Shown here piece by piece: positions 1-7,170 of a DNA stretch of 45,684 nucleotides (position 1 is its first letter; every line of letters starts with the position of its first letter). The notes beneath the pieces were generated by a model that was given only the letters and a program-made list of their open reading frames with translations, had not been told where the DNA came from and made no database searches. The stretch spans positions 1 through 45,684 of the IMG/VR virus record IMGVR_UViG_3300027503_000029; one strand, written 5' to 3'. This DNA comes from a virus. Both the position numbers and the translations under genes were made by a program.

Positions 1-10
1 GGGAGGGGCG

Positions 11-380
11 ATGGAAATCAAGGGATACGTTTGGGGTGGCAGCCTACACGGGCAGGTCACTGTCCAGGATAGTTTCGAGTTCGTTTGCGTTTCCAGAGCC
101 GTACCCGCGATGGAAGCGGTTCATTTGCAGGCTGATCGGAGTCCCGCAAAGCGATCCGATTCCGGATGTTCAAGTGTTCGAAGAGGTCTACGAAGCGAAA
201 TGGTGGATTTTCGGAAACCGAAGAATGTGCATCTTTCAACTGCGTGGAATCCCGGAACCAACTGACAAGGACCGCATGCACATCTTCCGAACGCACCCCG
301 ATCTGGTGGAAATTATGGAGTCACCATTCGATCTCACCGGAAGTCATTATCTGTTTAACCGACATATCCAACGAGGATAA
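11..380 (+). CDS. Small hypothetical phage protein, apparently frameshifted
   Basis: Two overlapping frames look like halves of one gene. The first starts at ATG 11 behind GGAGG (2-6), reads MEIKGYVWGGSLHGQ and stops at 265. The second, open from 36 to 380, carries protein-like sequence from about base 90 (FPEPYPRWKRF, later EVYEAKWWIFGNRR, ending NRHIQRG). A +1 shift near 84-95, around tttgcgttt, would join them into about 122 residues. I do not recognise the family. It lies upstream of the terminase genes. A real frameshift mutation, recoding, a sequencing error, or a GTG start at 36 for an intact 114-residue protein are all possible. Confidence 0.5.
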
Positions 381-437
381 GGACTTACGGACAACAGGGG
401 GCAGAATCGACAGCTTCCATCGAGAGGACTTTCCGCC

Positions 438-1058
438 ATGCTTGACGCCGACACATTGCAGTACCAGGAAGAGGACGCAACCTACCTGCGAAGGATGGAG
501 GCGTACAGGATGGTGTTACTGCAAGGCAAGCAAAGGAAAGAAGTTGCGGAACTGTTCGGAGTCAGTGCCAGGACGATTTACAGCTGGATCAAAGACGTAT
601 CTGCCCACCTGCGGGAGCAGTCCAAGGAAGGGGTAGAAACGCTCCGGGCCACACTGACCAGCCGATGGGAGCATGTTTACGGGCTGGCAATGGACGGCTT
701 CGAGCGATCCCAGAAGAAGAAGCTCGAGACTACCCGCAAGGAGAAGCCAGGGCCGGTCGTGGAAGCCAAAGAGGGCGAACCGGTTCAGCCACCGCCGGAG
801 CCGATCGTCGAGGTGACAACGAAGGAATCAGAGCAGGCGGGGGCACCAGCGTTTCTGTCAGTGGCCTGCGACAGCCTGAAGGCGATTGGCGGGCTGTGGG
901 CCAATGAGATGGACGCTGCGGAACGCCGCGAGGGGGCGAGCATCCGCATGGCGGGCAAGTCTCAGGCTGAGATGATTAAAGCGAACATTCGGAAGCTCGA
1001 GGAGCAGCTGCTACGACTTGGCTTGCGAGGTGCAGGCGGCAGCGGCGACCGGGCGTGA
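438..1058 (+). CDS. Terminase small subunit (putative TerS)
   Basis: A 206-residue protein directly upstream of the large terminase subunit. Small terminases bind the packaging site on phage DNA and hand it to the large subunit. A helix-turn-helix is visible at residues ~34-51 (KEVAELFGVSARTIYSWI), followed by a charged, Pro/Glu-rich middle. The C-terminal helix (KANIRKLEEQLLRLGLR) is likely to oligomerise. Size, HTH and position fit TerS. The middle is not diagnostic, so the call rests on HTH plus synteny. Confidence 0.72.
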   Translation: MLDADTLQYQEEDATYLRRMEAYRMVLLQGKQRKEVAELFGVSARTIYSWIKDVSAHLREQSKEGVETLRATLTSRWEHVYGLAMDGFERSQKKKLETTRKEKPGPVVEAKEGEPVQPPPEPIVEVTTKESEQAGAPAFLSVACDSLKAIGGLWANEMDAAERREGASIRMAGKSQAEMIKANIRKLEEQLLRLGLRGAGGSGDRA

Positions 1059-1059
1059 A

Positions 1060-1080
1060 CTGTTCGGAGTTTCCGAATAG
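1060..1080 (+). promoter_or_regulatory. RNA hairpin in the terS-terL gap
   Basis: CTGTTCGGA (1060-1068) pairs with TCCGAATAG (1072-1080) around a 3-nt loop: nine pairs, one of them G-U. It begins two bases after the small-terminase stop and abuts a second hairpin at 1081. No U-tract follows, so it does not look like an intrinsic terminator. Together the hairpins fill most of the 61-nt leader of the large terminase, which suggests translational or RNA-processing control. Confidence 0.5.
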
Positions 1081-1100
1081 TTGCGGTTGAGGGACCGCGA
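1081..1100 (+). promoter_or_regulatory. UGAGGG-loop hairpin, copy 1
   Basis: TTGCGGT (1081-1087) pairs with ACCGCGA (1094-1100): seven pairs with one U-G wobble, around the hexaloop TGAGGG (1088-1093). It lies 19 nt upstream of the large-terminase ATG. The same loop and stem length recur at 7487, 20638 and 38041 (minus strand) with different but compensating stem sequences. The stem is followed by GAGAAAGT, much like the copy at 7487. Confidence 0.65.
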
Positions 1101-1119
1101 GAAAGTGCCGAGATAACTG

Positions 1120-3702
1120 ATGTTCTCCGCTGAGAATCCCGCCTACCTGTACTTCACGCCGCGACCGGATCGGCCAGCCGATTACGATCAGCAGACTTCG
1201 TTCGTCGAGGAGCAACTGCCAGGCGTGGCGTTTCTGGTGGGGGGAAACGGAGCCGGCTGTTTAGGTGCGGAGCAACCGATCTACGATCCTGTTGCCGACA
1301 CGCACACGCCGGTCAGCCAGATCCAAGGCACGTTCCACGTGTTTGCCAGGGACAAAGACGGGCACGTTGTCATTGCACGGGCAGAGCAGCCGAAAGTGTA
1401 CGGTTACGCCGATCTATATCGCGTGACATTCAGTAATGGCCGGTCGCTCGTGATTACCTGCGAGCACAAACTGCTGGCTGCGGACCAACAGTGGTTAGAA
1501 ATGCACGAGCTTCTTCAAAATGCGATGGAAGTGGGTCGCTCATCTTGTGCGAGTTTCGAGTTACTAGGATGCCGCTTGCCTTCAGTGCTCGCGACACAGA
1601 CGCAGGAATCTTTCCCAGAAGCTTGCCGATTGCACCGCACGATAGGCCATCGGACTCATACCACTTTTGAAGCAGGTCGGAAGGCCACCACGATCGTCTC
1701 TTGCGAGTCCCCGTGGCAATCGCTTGTGCGATCCTGCTCGGTGGAACCTTCCCTTTCATCGTCACAGAGATGTGCTCAGAGTTCGACGCGAACAGCTCAA
1801 GATTTTCAATGGCGTTGTTGCTCGGATCATCGTCGCGATGGTGAACAACCTCTGATGGAATCAGGTATCTTCCGATGTGTTTTTCCATTACCAGTCGATG
1901 TTCGCGAACGTAACCCTTCTTTGAAGCGTATGGGTGATCTGGGCAGTAAACCAAGATGTACCCCTCGGGCTTCTCGATGTGCCTTCCACCGTTCCATGCT
2001 CGATTTCGGCGGCCAGGTGCTCCAGTCTTTCGAAGTGGAACGCCGATCCTCTTCATCACCTTGTTTACGATCTTCTGGCCCGGCCTATACTCTCGGCCAA
2101 GAATCTTCTTCCAGTGCTTCTGCCAGTCTTCGGAGCACAACGCATCTGCGATCTCCTGAAGCGTCATTTGCTTATCGATGTACATCGACTTCATTGCGTC
2201 AATCGGCCACGGAAATGTCTTCACGAATCGTTCCTCGAAACACGGAAACAGGTAGCGTATATGTTACCCAAGTCGAGTTCCTGAGGCACGATGTCTATTG
2301 GGATTTTCATGTTCCGGTTCATGAAAACTACTGGGCAGCCGGAGTGTGGAACCACAATACGACTAGCTGCAGCCTCCATAAAGTCGTCACCTTCCTGATG
2401 TCTCAGCCTCCACCGAGGTATGACACGCCCTTCTGGATTATCGGAGAGAGCTACGATCAGATTTGCGAAACAGCTTGGAAGGAGAAGCTCAACGGGCAGC
2501 AGTTTCTCTGCCCTGCCGATGTCGACTGGGCGAGAATCACATGGCTGGACTCGAAGGCCGATCACCCGAAGACGGTGCCGTTGATGCCGTGGGAAGATCG
2601 ACCGGGCAAGAACTGGATGATTGAGTTCAAATCGTACAAGCAGGGGCGGGCCGAGATGCAAGGCCGGTCAATCGGTGGCTTTTGCTTTGTGGAACAGTTC
2701 CCATGGCAGATCCTGCGGGAAGTGCATCGAGGGTGCCGTGAATATCACTTTCCAGGGTCGATGATGGCCGAGTTTACGCCGATCGATCCTGTTCTCTCAA
2801 TCAAGCTCCAGGAGATGCAGGAGAACGGCACGCTCCCCGAAGGATGGAAGGTTTACCGGGCCAATACCCGCTGTGCGATGGAAGCTGGACACGTCGACAA
2901 GAATTGGTATCAGCAGTTCTTCGGCAGCATGGATGACGCGGAGAGGGCCGTTCGAGAGATTGGAGCCTGGGCAACATTTGAGAGCCAGATTTACCCGACA
3001 TTCAACCCGCTGCTGCACGGGATCACGGAAGAAGAGGTGTTCTGCCACGAGGGAGACTTCCCGCTGGACTCGCACCACTTCAGGTCGATCGACTGGGGCT
3101 TCTCCGCCGAGCATGCGTTCGTGTGCCTGTACGGATACCGCTGGGGCGATTCAGGCGACTGGGTTATCTATGACGAGTATTTCAGCACGGACCAGCGGAA
3201 GATCGTCCAGGAGCATCTGTACGACATCTCCAGCCGCTGGGACTGGCCGGATGATGCCTACCATCACGTGACCTATGCGGACCCATCCCGCCAGGATCAC
3301 ATTCGGATTGCCGGGCGGCTGGCTGAGTACACGCATCCAATCAGTGGCAAAACTGCCCCGTCGATGGCGATGGCCAACGCGAGCAATGCGGTCTTCCCCG
3401 GCATCGACCAAGTGCGGTACATGCTGACAATCAATCCCGCGACCGGTAAGCCGCGGCTGCGAATCTGTAAGGAACGCTGCCCGAACCTGTGGCGGCAGAT
3501 GCAGACCTACCGGTGGAAGCGGGGCAGCGAGCAGGGCATCAACCCGCGGGCCGGACAGATGGAGCCAGTCAAGGTCGATGACGACGCCGTTGACGCCCTG
3601 AGGTATCTGCTGTTCAGTGAAGCCAAGTCACGAGGGGCCACTATCTCGCAGATTGCACGGTCGTCCCGTGCGGCGAGAACAGTGCCAGGTTACAGGGGGT
3701 GA
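1120..3702 (+). CDS. Terminase large subunit precursor containing an intein
   Basis: An 860-residue precursor. Residues 47-413 are an intein, leaving a ~493-residue packaging ATPase/nuclease after splicing. The N-extein ends in the P-loop start (FLVGGNGAG) and the C-extein resumes TTSCSLHK, so the intein splits the ATP-binding loop. The RNase H-like nuclease is visible: SIDWGF (Asp658), VIYDEYF and the C-terminal VDDDAVDALRY (Asp820-822, Asp825). The spliced P-loop lacks the usual Lys, and the Walker B region (GGFCFVEQFP) has Glu but no preceding Asp. Both are unusual but do not weaken the family call. Enzyme activity should depend on splicing. Confidence 0.92.
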   Translation: MFSAENPAYLYFTPRPDRPADYDQQTSFVEEQLPGVAFLVGGNGAGCLGAEQPIYDPVADTHTPVSQIQGTFHVFARDKDGHVVIARAEQPKVYGYADLYRVTFSNGRSLVITCEHKLLAADQQWLEMHELLQNAMEVGRSSCASFELLGCRLPSVLATQTQESFPEACRLHRTIGHRTHTTFEAGRKATTIVSCESPWQSLVRSCSVEPSLSSSQRCAQSSTRTAQDFQWRCCSDHRRDGEQPLMESGIFRCVFPLPVDVRERNPSLKRMGDLGSKPRCTPRASRCAFHRSMLDFGGQVLQSFEVERRSSSSPCLRSSGPAYTLGQESSSSASASLRSTTHLRSPEASFAYRCTSTSLRQSATEMSSRIVPRNTETGSVYVTQVEFLRHDVYWDFHVPVHENYWAAGVWNHNTTSCSLHKVVTFLMSQPPPRYDTPFWIIGESYDQICETAWKEKLNGQQFLCPADVDWARITWLDSKADHPKTVPLMPWEDRPGKNWMIEFKSYKQGRAEMQGRSIGGFCFVEQFPWQILREVHRGCREYHFPGSMMAEFTPIDPVLSIKLQEMQENGTLPEGWKVYRANTRCAMEAGHVDKNWYQQFFGSMDDAERAVREIGAWATFESQIYPTFNPLLHGITEEEVFCHEGDFPLDSHHFRSIDWGFSAEHAFVCLYGYRWGDSGDWVIYDEYFSTDQRKIVQEHLYDISSRWDWPDDAYHHVTYADPSRQDHIRIAGRLAEYTHPISGKTAPSMAMANASNAVFPGIDQVRYMLTINPATGKPRLRICKERCPNLWRQMQTYRWKRGSEQGINPRAGQMEPVKVDDDAVDALRYLLFSEAKSRGATISQIARSSRAARTVPGYRG
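1258..2358 (+). mobile_element. Intein inserted in the TerL P-loop
   Basis: 367 residues from Cys47 (CLGAEQPIYDP, block A) to the terminal His-Asn followed by Thr (block G, GVWNHN then T). Block B is GRSLVITCEHKLLA, with the T-x-x-H arrangement. Block F/G is DVYWDFHVPVHENYWAAG. These Hint-fold parts occupy only about the first 80 and last 30 residues. The middle, roughly residues 128-385, is Ser/Arg/Cys-rich sequence with no domain signal in the sense direction, and it is the antisense of an HNH gene. The sense frame stays open throughout, as splicing requires. Junctions are 1257/1258 and 2358/2359. Confidence 0.93.
1454..2224 (-). CDS. HNH homing endonuclease encoded antisense within the intein
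   Basis: A 256-residue protein read against the intein strand. The GTG start at 2224 has the SD GAGGA (2232-2236) seven bases away, so it can be translated from its own mRNA. An N-terminal HTH-like stretch (MTLQEIADALCSEDW) is followed by an intact HNH core: YVREHRLVMEK, IPSEVVHHRDDDPSNN and IENLELFASNSEH. A C-terminal HTH-like repeat (GLSCGAIGKLLGKIPASVS) resembles DNA-binding repeats of homing nucleases. The stop falls inside the sense codons of intein block B. Its role is presumably to cut intein-free terL alleles and drive intein homing. Usually the nuclease is in frame inside the intein, and here it is not. Confidence 0.92.
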   Translation of the reverse strand: MKTFPWPIDAMKSMYIDKQMTLQEIADALCSEDWQKHWKKILGREYRPGQKIVNKVMKRIGVPLRKTGAPGRRNRAWNGGRHIEKPEGYILVYCPDHPYASKKGYVREHRLVMEKHIGRYLIPSEVVHHRDDDPSNNAIENLELFASNSEHISVTMKGKVPPSRIAQAIATGTRKRRSWWPSDLLQKWYESDGLSCGAIGKLLGKIPASVSRALKASGILVTRNSHKMSDPLPSHFEEARAFLTTVGPQPAVCARR

Positions 3703-3706
3703 TGCG

Positions 3707-4042
3707 ATGAGTGTACCGATTCCAATTACCGGTTTATTAGTGAGAACCATCTCTGAAATGCCGCTTACCGTGAACGGCATTCAGATCATCATCACGGATC
3801 TTCGTAACCAGCAAAGTCCACTACGCACGGCGGTGTACGCTGAAAATGAAGCGAGTGCAGCAACAGTGTGCGGTCTTGTGATTCAGCCGCATGTGTCAAT
3901 ACAGATTAGTCACTTCAATCTAGATAGAAACCGGTTCACATTAGAGGCAAAAAAGCGTGGATTGGTTGTCTCCGAACTGCCTGAGACCGACAGAGGGTAC
4001 TGGATCGGCCGGAAGTCTGGCGGCAACTCAACGCCACCTTGA
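3707..4042 (+). CDS. Hypothetical protein, 111 aa
   Basis: The ATG at 3707 follows the terL stop by four bases, with a G-rich stretch (caggggg) upstream as SD. The protein begins MSVPIPITGLLVRTISEMP and alternates hydrophobic and polar residues as in a beta-rich domain. No family is recognised. By eye it is more AT-rich than its neighbours, which could mean recent acquisition. The position just after terL is where small morphogenesis or accessory genes often sit. Confidence 0.6.
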   Translation: MSVPIPITGLLVRTISEMPLTVNGIQIIITDLRNQQSPLRTAVYAENEASAATVCGLVIQPHVSIQISHFNLDRNRFTLEAKKRGLVVSELPETDRGYWIGRKSGGNSTPP

Positions 4043-4087
4043 CGACATGCGGCGGCTTGTGTTCGATGCGGAAAGGAAGGGGCTGTG

Positions 4088-4201
4088 ATGGCGAGTCCCT
4101 GCGAAAAGCGACGGCGGCGGAAGATTGCCGATCGCAAGCGAGTCAGGCGGCGGAAGCGGGCTCGCGAGCGAAGACCGAAACAGACCTCCCGCAGCGAGTA
4201 G
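4088..4201 (+). CDS. Tiny highly basic protein, 37 aa
   Basis: ATG 4088 follows a strong purine-rich SD (aaggaagggg, ~4073-4082). The product is MASPCEKRRRRKIADRK followed by more Arg/Lys and ends SRSE; roughly half its residues are basic. It sits between two well-supported genes. Such a peptide could bind nucleic acid or an acidic protein, but no family is recognised. The strong SD and correct spacing support translation, while short length and Arg-rich composition leave doubt. Confidence 0.5.
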   Translation: MASPCEKRRRRKIADRKRVRRRKRARERRPKQTSRSE

Positions 4202-4252
4202 CGGATCGGTTACACTTCAACGCGAGGCAAGGGGCACTCTTTCGGAGGGATC

Positions 4253-5050
4253 ATGAGTTTCAGCGAGCAAGTTGCCAAGATCGACGTGGACGCACTTCAG
4301 GCATTCAATGCGAAGGTTCTGGAAGAGTTCGGGGCCGGTTACACGCCACCAGTGGGAGAGGATCGCACCTGCCTGAGCTGGTGGTATCCGAAGATCGAGG
4401 GGCTGGTTCCGACTCCGCGAACCGAGATTGTGCGGGCCGGGATCAGCCTTACGGACCTAATAGACGGCAAAGAGCCTAAAGGGTTCGATGAGTTCTGCGG
4501 TCGGCTGGCAGAAGCTGGATCCAGAATTCAGGCCCATAATCCGACAGGGTATCTGTTCCTGCGAACCGGACACACAAGCGGCAAGCACAATTGGGACTAC
4601 TGCTGCCGTGTCGGCCTTGGGGACTCGTATCAATCGCACGTGGCCAGTCTTGTTGAGTTCTCGGCAATGGCTGGTTTCTTCGGGCTTCCAACTGAGGTAT
4701 GGGCTGTCCGTGAAATGCTCCCGGTCAATCTGGCGTTTCGGTGCCAGGATTACGGAAACATGCCGGTCGTTCCAGAGCGGCGGTACTTCATCGACGGCGG
4801 CAAGCTGCTCTATTCGATCCCGTATTGGCCTGAGGATGCACTTCGGCAGGGAAGCCCGGACGATACGAACTGGCGGGATAAGCTGCCAGTTGTGCAGCAG
4901 GAGTTCAGCGAGTCCGCCGCCGATATGGCTCGCAAGTGTGGTGAGGCATGCGGCGGGAAGTGGTCAGTCGATGTGCTGCTCACGCGAGACGGGTACTACG
5001 TGACCGACATGGCGGAAGCCGAGAAGTCTTGGGGATGGGTGGAACAATGA
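4253..5050 (+). CDS. ATP-grasp-like phage protein, 265 aa
   Basis: The start is supported by GGAGGG at about 4241. Features recalling ATP-grasp proteins (possibly the phage-associated R2K group) are an Arg followed by a glycine/histidine stretch (FLRTGHTSGKHNW), VREMLPV, ERRYFIDGGKLLYSIPYW, and a C-terminal WSVDVLLTRDGYYVTDM with a following Glu (AEAEKSWGW). Family members ligate amine groups to carboxylates using ATP. The substrate here is unknown. The next gene overlaps its stop (ATGA). The fold is an inference from motif order, not a firm match. Confidence 0.5.
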   Translation: MSFSEQVAKIDVDALQAFNAKVLEEFGAGYTPPVGEDRTCLSWWYPKIEGLVPTPRTEIVRAGISLTDLIDGKEPKGFDEFCGRLAEAGSRIQAHNPTGYLFLRTGHTSGKHNWDYCCRVGLGDSYQSHVASLVEFSAMAGFFGLPTEVWAVREMLPVNLAFRCQDYGNMPVVPERRYFIDGGKLLYSIPYWPEDALRQGSPDDTNWRDKLPVVQQEFSESAADMARKCGEACGGKWSVDVLLTRDGYYVTDMAEAEKSWGWVEQ

Positions 5051-5286
5051 GCGATACGGACGACTTCGTAAAACGCCAAGCCGAAAAGCAGAGGCGGCTG
5101 GAGTGCATCGCAATGGAAGTGAAGTGCCTGTGTGGTTGTGATCTGTGCGGACGCCGAATGGTCGATTTCGACGGAGACACTCCGACTAGACCACGTGGCG
5201 TGATAGTCCAGGGTCCAGACGGCTCATACCCGTGCTGCTTTCAGTGCGTGCAGGCGGTTCATGCGGCTGAGCAGGAGCAGAGGTGA
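5047..5286 (+). CDS. Cys-rich small protein, possible zinc binder
   Basis: 79 residues, translationally coupled to the ATP-grasp-like gene through ATGA at 5047. Cysteines cluster as CLCGCDLCGRRM and PCCFQC, with a spacing that could hold one or two zinc ions. The N-terminus is charged (MSDTDDFVKRQAEKQRR). Coupling suggests work with the upstream protein, but no function can be named. Confidence 0.65.
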   Translation: MSDTDDFVKRQAEKQRRLECIAMEVKCLCGCDLCGRRMVDFDGDTPTRPRGVIVQGPDGSYPCCFQCVQAVHAAEQEQR

Positions 5287-5290
5287 CCAA

Positions 5291-5446
5291 ATGAGCATGA
5301 ACCCGCCTCCACCACATCGGCAACCGCCGCCCGGCAGTCCGCCACCGCCACCGGGCCGATGGGTAGAACCGCCTGTCACTAGAGGAATACTACAACGTGT
5401 CAACTCGCGAGTGGATATTCACTGCATATTGCCATGGCAGAACTGA
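5291..5446 (+). CDS. Proline-rich small protein, 51 aa
   Basis: ATG 5291 lies four bases after the preceding stop, with GAGG (5280-5283) upstream. The first half is almost entirely Pro/Gly/His (MSMNPPPPHRQPPPGSPPPP), then a short ordinary tail ends ILPWQN. Proline-rich peptides often act as extended linkers or partners. Nothing specific can be assigned, and an unexpressed frame is possible. Confidence 0.4.
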   Translation: MSMNPPPPHRQPPPGSPPPPPGRWVEPPVTRGILQRVNSRVDIHCILPWQN

Positions 5447-5453
5447 GAAATGC

Positions 5454-5470
5454 TCGATTTATGAAATCGA
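5454..5470. promoter_or_regulatory. Perfect 7-bp inverted repeat
   Basis: TCGATTT (5454-5460), spacer ATG, AAATCGA (5464-5470). It lies in the 87-bp gap before the KTSC-domain gene. It could be an operator or a small RNA hairpin. There is no T-tract to make it a terminator. Confidence 0.35.
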
Positions 5471-5533
5471 CATCGCCTTAGGGGCACAGGTTTTTCAGGG
5501 AACTGCGTTTCACGACGCGAAAAGGATCGCACA

Positions 5534-6709
5534 ATGAGCCTTGACCATCTCCGACAGAAGCTCCGGGCACAGCGGACACGCCAGCAGATCGCCAGCCAGT
5601 TGGCAGATACGCCCGTCGGCAAGCTCGCTCGGGAAGTCGATCGCGTCGCTCGCACAAGGTCCGCAACCAGAGCAACTGCTGACCGACTGAGGCGGCAATT
5701 GGAGACTCTCACGCGAGGGGCCAGCCGGGAAGCCGTGGCAAAAACGGCTGTTGCTCGCCAGATCGAAGAGATTGAACGATACGCCCGTGGAGAGGGTGGA
5801 GTCTGGAATTACCTCAAGAAGAAGTTCGGACCGGTCGCCGACGCCATCAAAGGCATGCTCCAGCCGTCTGGCAAGCCACAGCACACTCAGGAGATGGAGA
5901 AGGCTGCGGAACTGCTCAACGCCCTGGGCATGGGCACTGAAGGGGCCAAGGGGCGGCGTGTATCGGTCGACTCTGCCGATCCCACAGTACGGGCTGATGC
6001 GGAGCGAGTTCTCAGGAGCCTGGGATTCGATGTGCAGCCAGCAGATCCGCAGCCGAATCCGTGGGCCGGTTCAAACCGGACAAGGCTCCCGCCGCGAAGT
6101 GATCGCATCACACCGGCAATGGCTCCCGATCCGACCGGCGGCATGGAACGCCGCATGCTCGGTGGGATGTATGTCTACTTCCGGGCCGATGATCCGATCA
6201 TCACCGGCGAGATGATTCACGTCACCAGCTCGAACGTGCATTCCATCGGATTCATCTGGAACGAGCGACAACCGGAAGCCGGGATACTGAAGGTGCGGTA
6301 TCTGGACACCGACGCCAGCGGCAAGAAATCGAGCCGCGGGGGACCGACCTACCAGTATTACGATGTGCATCCTCGCGTGTTCATCGAGTTCCAGAAGGCC
6401 AGTAGCAAGGGCAAGTTCGTATGGGATCGCCTGCGAGTCCGGGGAACCGTTTCAGGCCATCAGTACCGCTACGACCTCGCCCGCATCTCCAGCAGCCTCT
6501 ACGTGCCACGCCAGGCGGTCAGGCGAGGTGACGAAGAATGGTACGTTCGGCGGACCGTGCAGACGGCAGGTGGGCAGACTTTGAAGAGCCAGCTACAGGA
6601 CCGCATGGTTCGCAAGCTGACACCAAACGATGGACGCCCAAGGGACGGCAGGCCGCGAGATGGAAGACCTCGCGATGGGCGACCGAACAACGGAAGACCG
6701 GGAGGGTAA
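5534..6709 (+). CDS. KTSC-domain protein with DGRPR tail repeats, 391 aa
   Basis: Residues ~1-130 are charged and helical (MSLDHLRQKLRAQRTRQQ onward) and likely coiled. Residues ~215-310 contain a KTSC-like domain: HSIGFIWNERQPEAGILKV, YQYYDVHPRVFIEFQKASS and GKFVWDRLRV. The C-terminus is five DGRPR-type pentapeptide repeats followed by Gly. KTSC domains occur in phage and bacterial accessory proteins, and their biochemical role is poorly known. The SD is weak (aaaagga at 5520-5526). The combination suggests a multi-domain accessory or minor virion protein. Confidence 0.6.
   Translation: MSLDHLRQKLRAQRTRQQIASQLADTPVGKLAREVDRVARTRSATRATADRLRRQLETLTRGASREAVAKTAVARQIEEIERYARGEGGVWNYLKKKFGPVADAIKGMLQPSGKPQHTQEMEKAAELLNALGMGTEGAKGRRVSVDSADPTVRADAERVLRSLGFDVQPADPQPNPWAGSNRTRLPPRSDRITPAMAPDPTGGMERRMLGGMYVYFRADDPIITGEMIHVTSSNVHSIGFIWNERQPEAGILKVRYLDTDASGKKSSRGGPTYQYYDVHPRVFIEFQKASSKGKFVWDRLRVRGTVSGHQYRYDLARISSSLYVPRQAVRRGDEEWYVRRTVQTAGGQTLKSQLQDRMVRKLTPNDGRPRDGRPRDGRPRDGRPNNGRPGG
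6629..6703 (+). repeat. 15-bp tandem repeat, 5 units, coding DGRPR
   Basis: Five consecutive 15-base units encode DGRPR, DGRPR, DGRPR, DGRPN and NGRPG at the end of the KTSC-domain gene. Units differ at synonymous positions (gga/ggc/ggg; ccc/ccg/cct), so the peptide pattern is kept while the DNA diverges, and expansion is not very recent. Confidence 0.85.
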
Positions 6710-6715
6710 GGCAGC

Positions 6716-6892
6716 ATGATTCAGGTGAAGCCAGCGAACACTCCAGATGAGGCATTTGCTGAGGCCCAGCGGATTCTCAAAGAGGCCGCAGTCGACACGG
6801 TCCACGGCAGCCTGACGATCGAGGTCCGACTGAAGGACGGGAAGCCAGTCCAGACGACGACGAACCTTGCGATTCAGGGGAGGCCGCAATGA
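6716..6892 (+). CDS. Small acidic hypothetical protein, 58 aa
   Basis: ATG 6716 follows GGAGGG (6701-6706). It reads MIQVKPANTPDEAFAEAQ and later TIEVRLKDGKPVQTTTNL, a helix then a beta-hairpin by eye. The stop overlaps the next ATG (ATGA). No family recognised; expression is plausible from SD and coupling. Confidence 0.55.
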   Translation: MIQVKPANTPDEAFAEAQRILKEAAVDTVHGSLTIEVRLKDGKPVQTTTNLAIQGRPQ

Positions 6893-7122
6893 TGTACGGC
6901 AGAAGCGACAGACGGCATTTCGTCCACAATGAAGGCTATCAGGCCGATCGCGATACGCAGTGGACTCGCAACAGTGCGGCGGTCTTGAGGTTCATTGGCG
7001 GCGGTGAGGTCGAGTGCCATGTCCGGGGCAAGTGGGTGCCGATCACTGCCCTACGCGGCGAGCTTGAAAACAGCATGCGAGCGTTCCACCTGTACGAGTG
7101 CAGGCCGGTTGACGTTGCGTGA
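6889..7122 (+). CDS. Hypothetical protein, 77 aa
   Basis: Starts by ATGA overlap with the upstream small gene, with GGGGAGG just inside that gene as SD. Contains GGGEVECHVRGKWVPI and ends FHLYECRPVDVA, possibly a small beta barrel. No family recognised. Confidence 0.6.
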   Translation: MMYGRSDRRHFVHNEGYQADRDTQWTRNSAAVLRFIGGGEVECHVRGKWVPITALRGELENSMRAFHLYECRPVDVA

Positions 7123-7170
7123 GGTCACCAGGGCGGTCACAATCACGCGAGGTAGAAAAGCTCACCGCAA

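Noticed and set aside
1640-2270. Sense-strand middle of the TerL precursor as a new protein domain
   Set aside because: It is Ser/Arg/Cys-rich and lacks domain features, and it is exactly the complement of the well-formed HNH gene.
6629-6703. Tandem repeats as a CRISPR array
   Set aside because: Direct 15-base coding repeats without spacers inside one gene.
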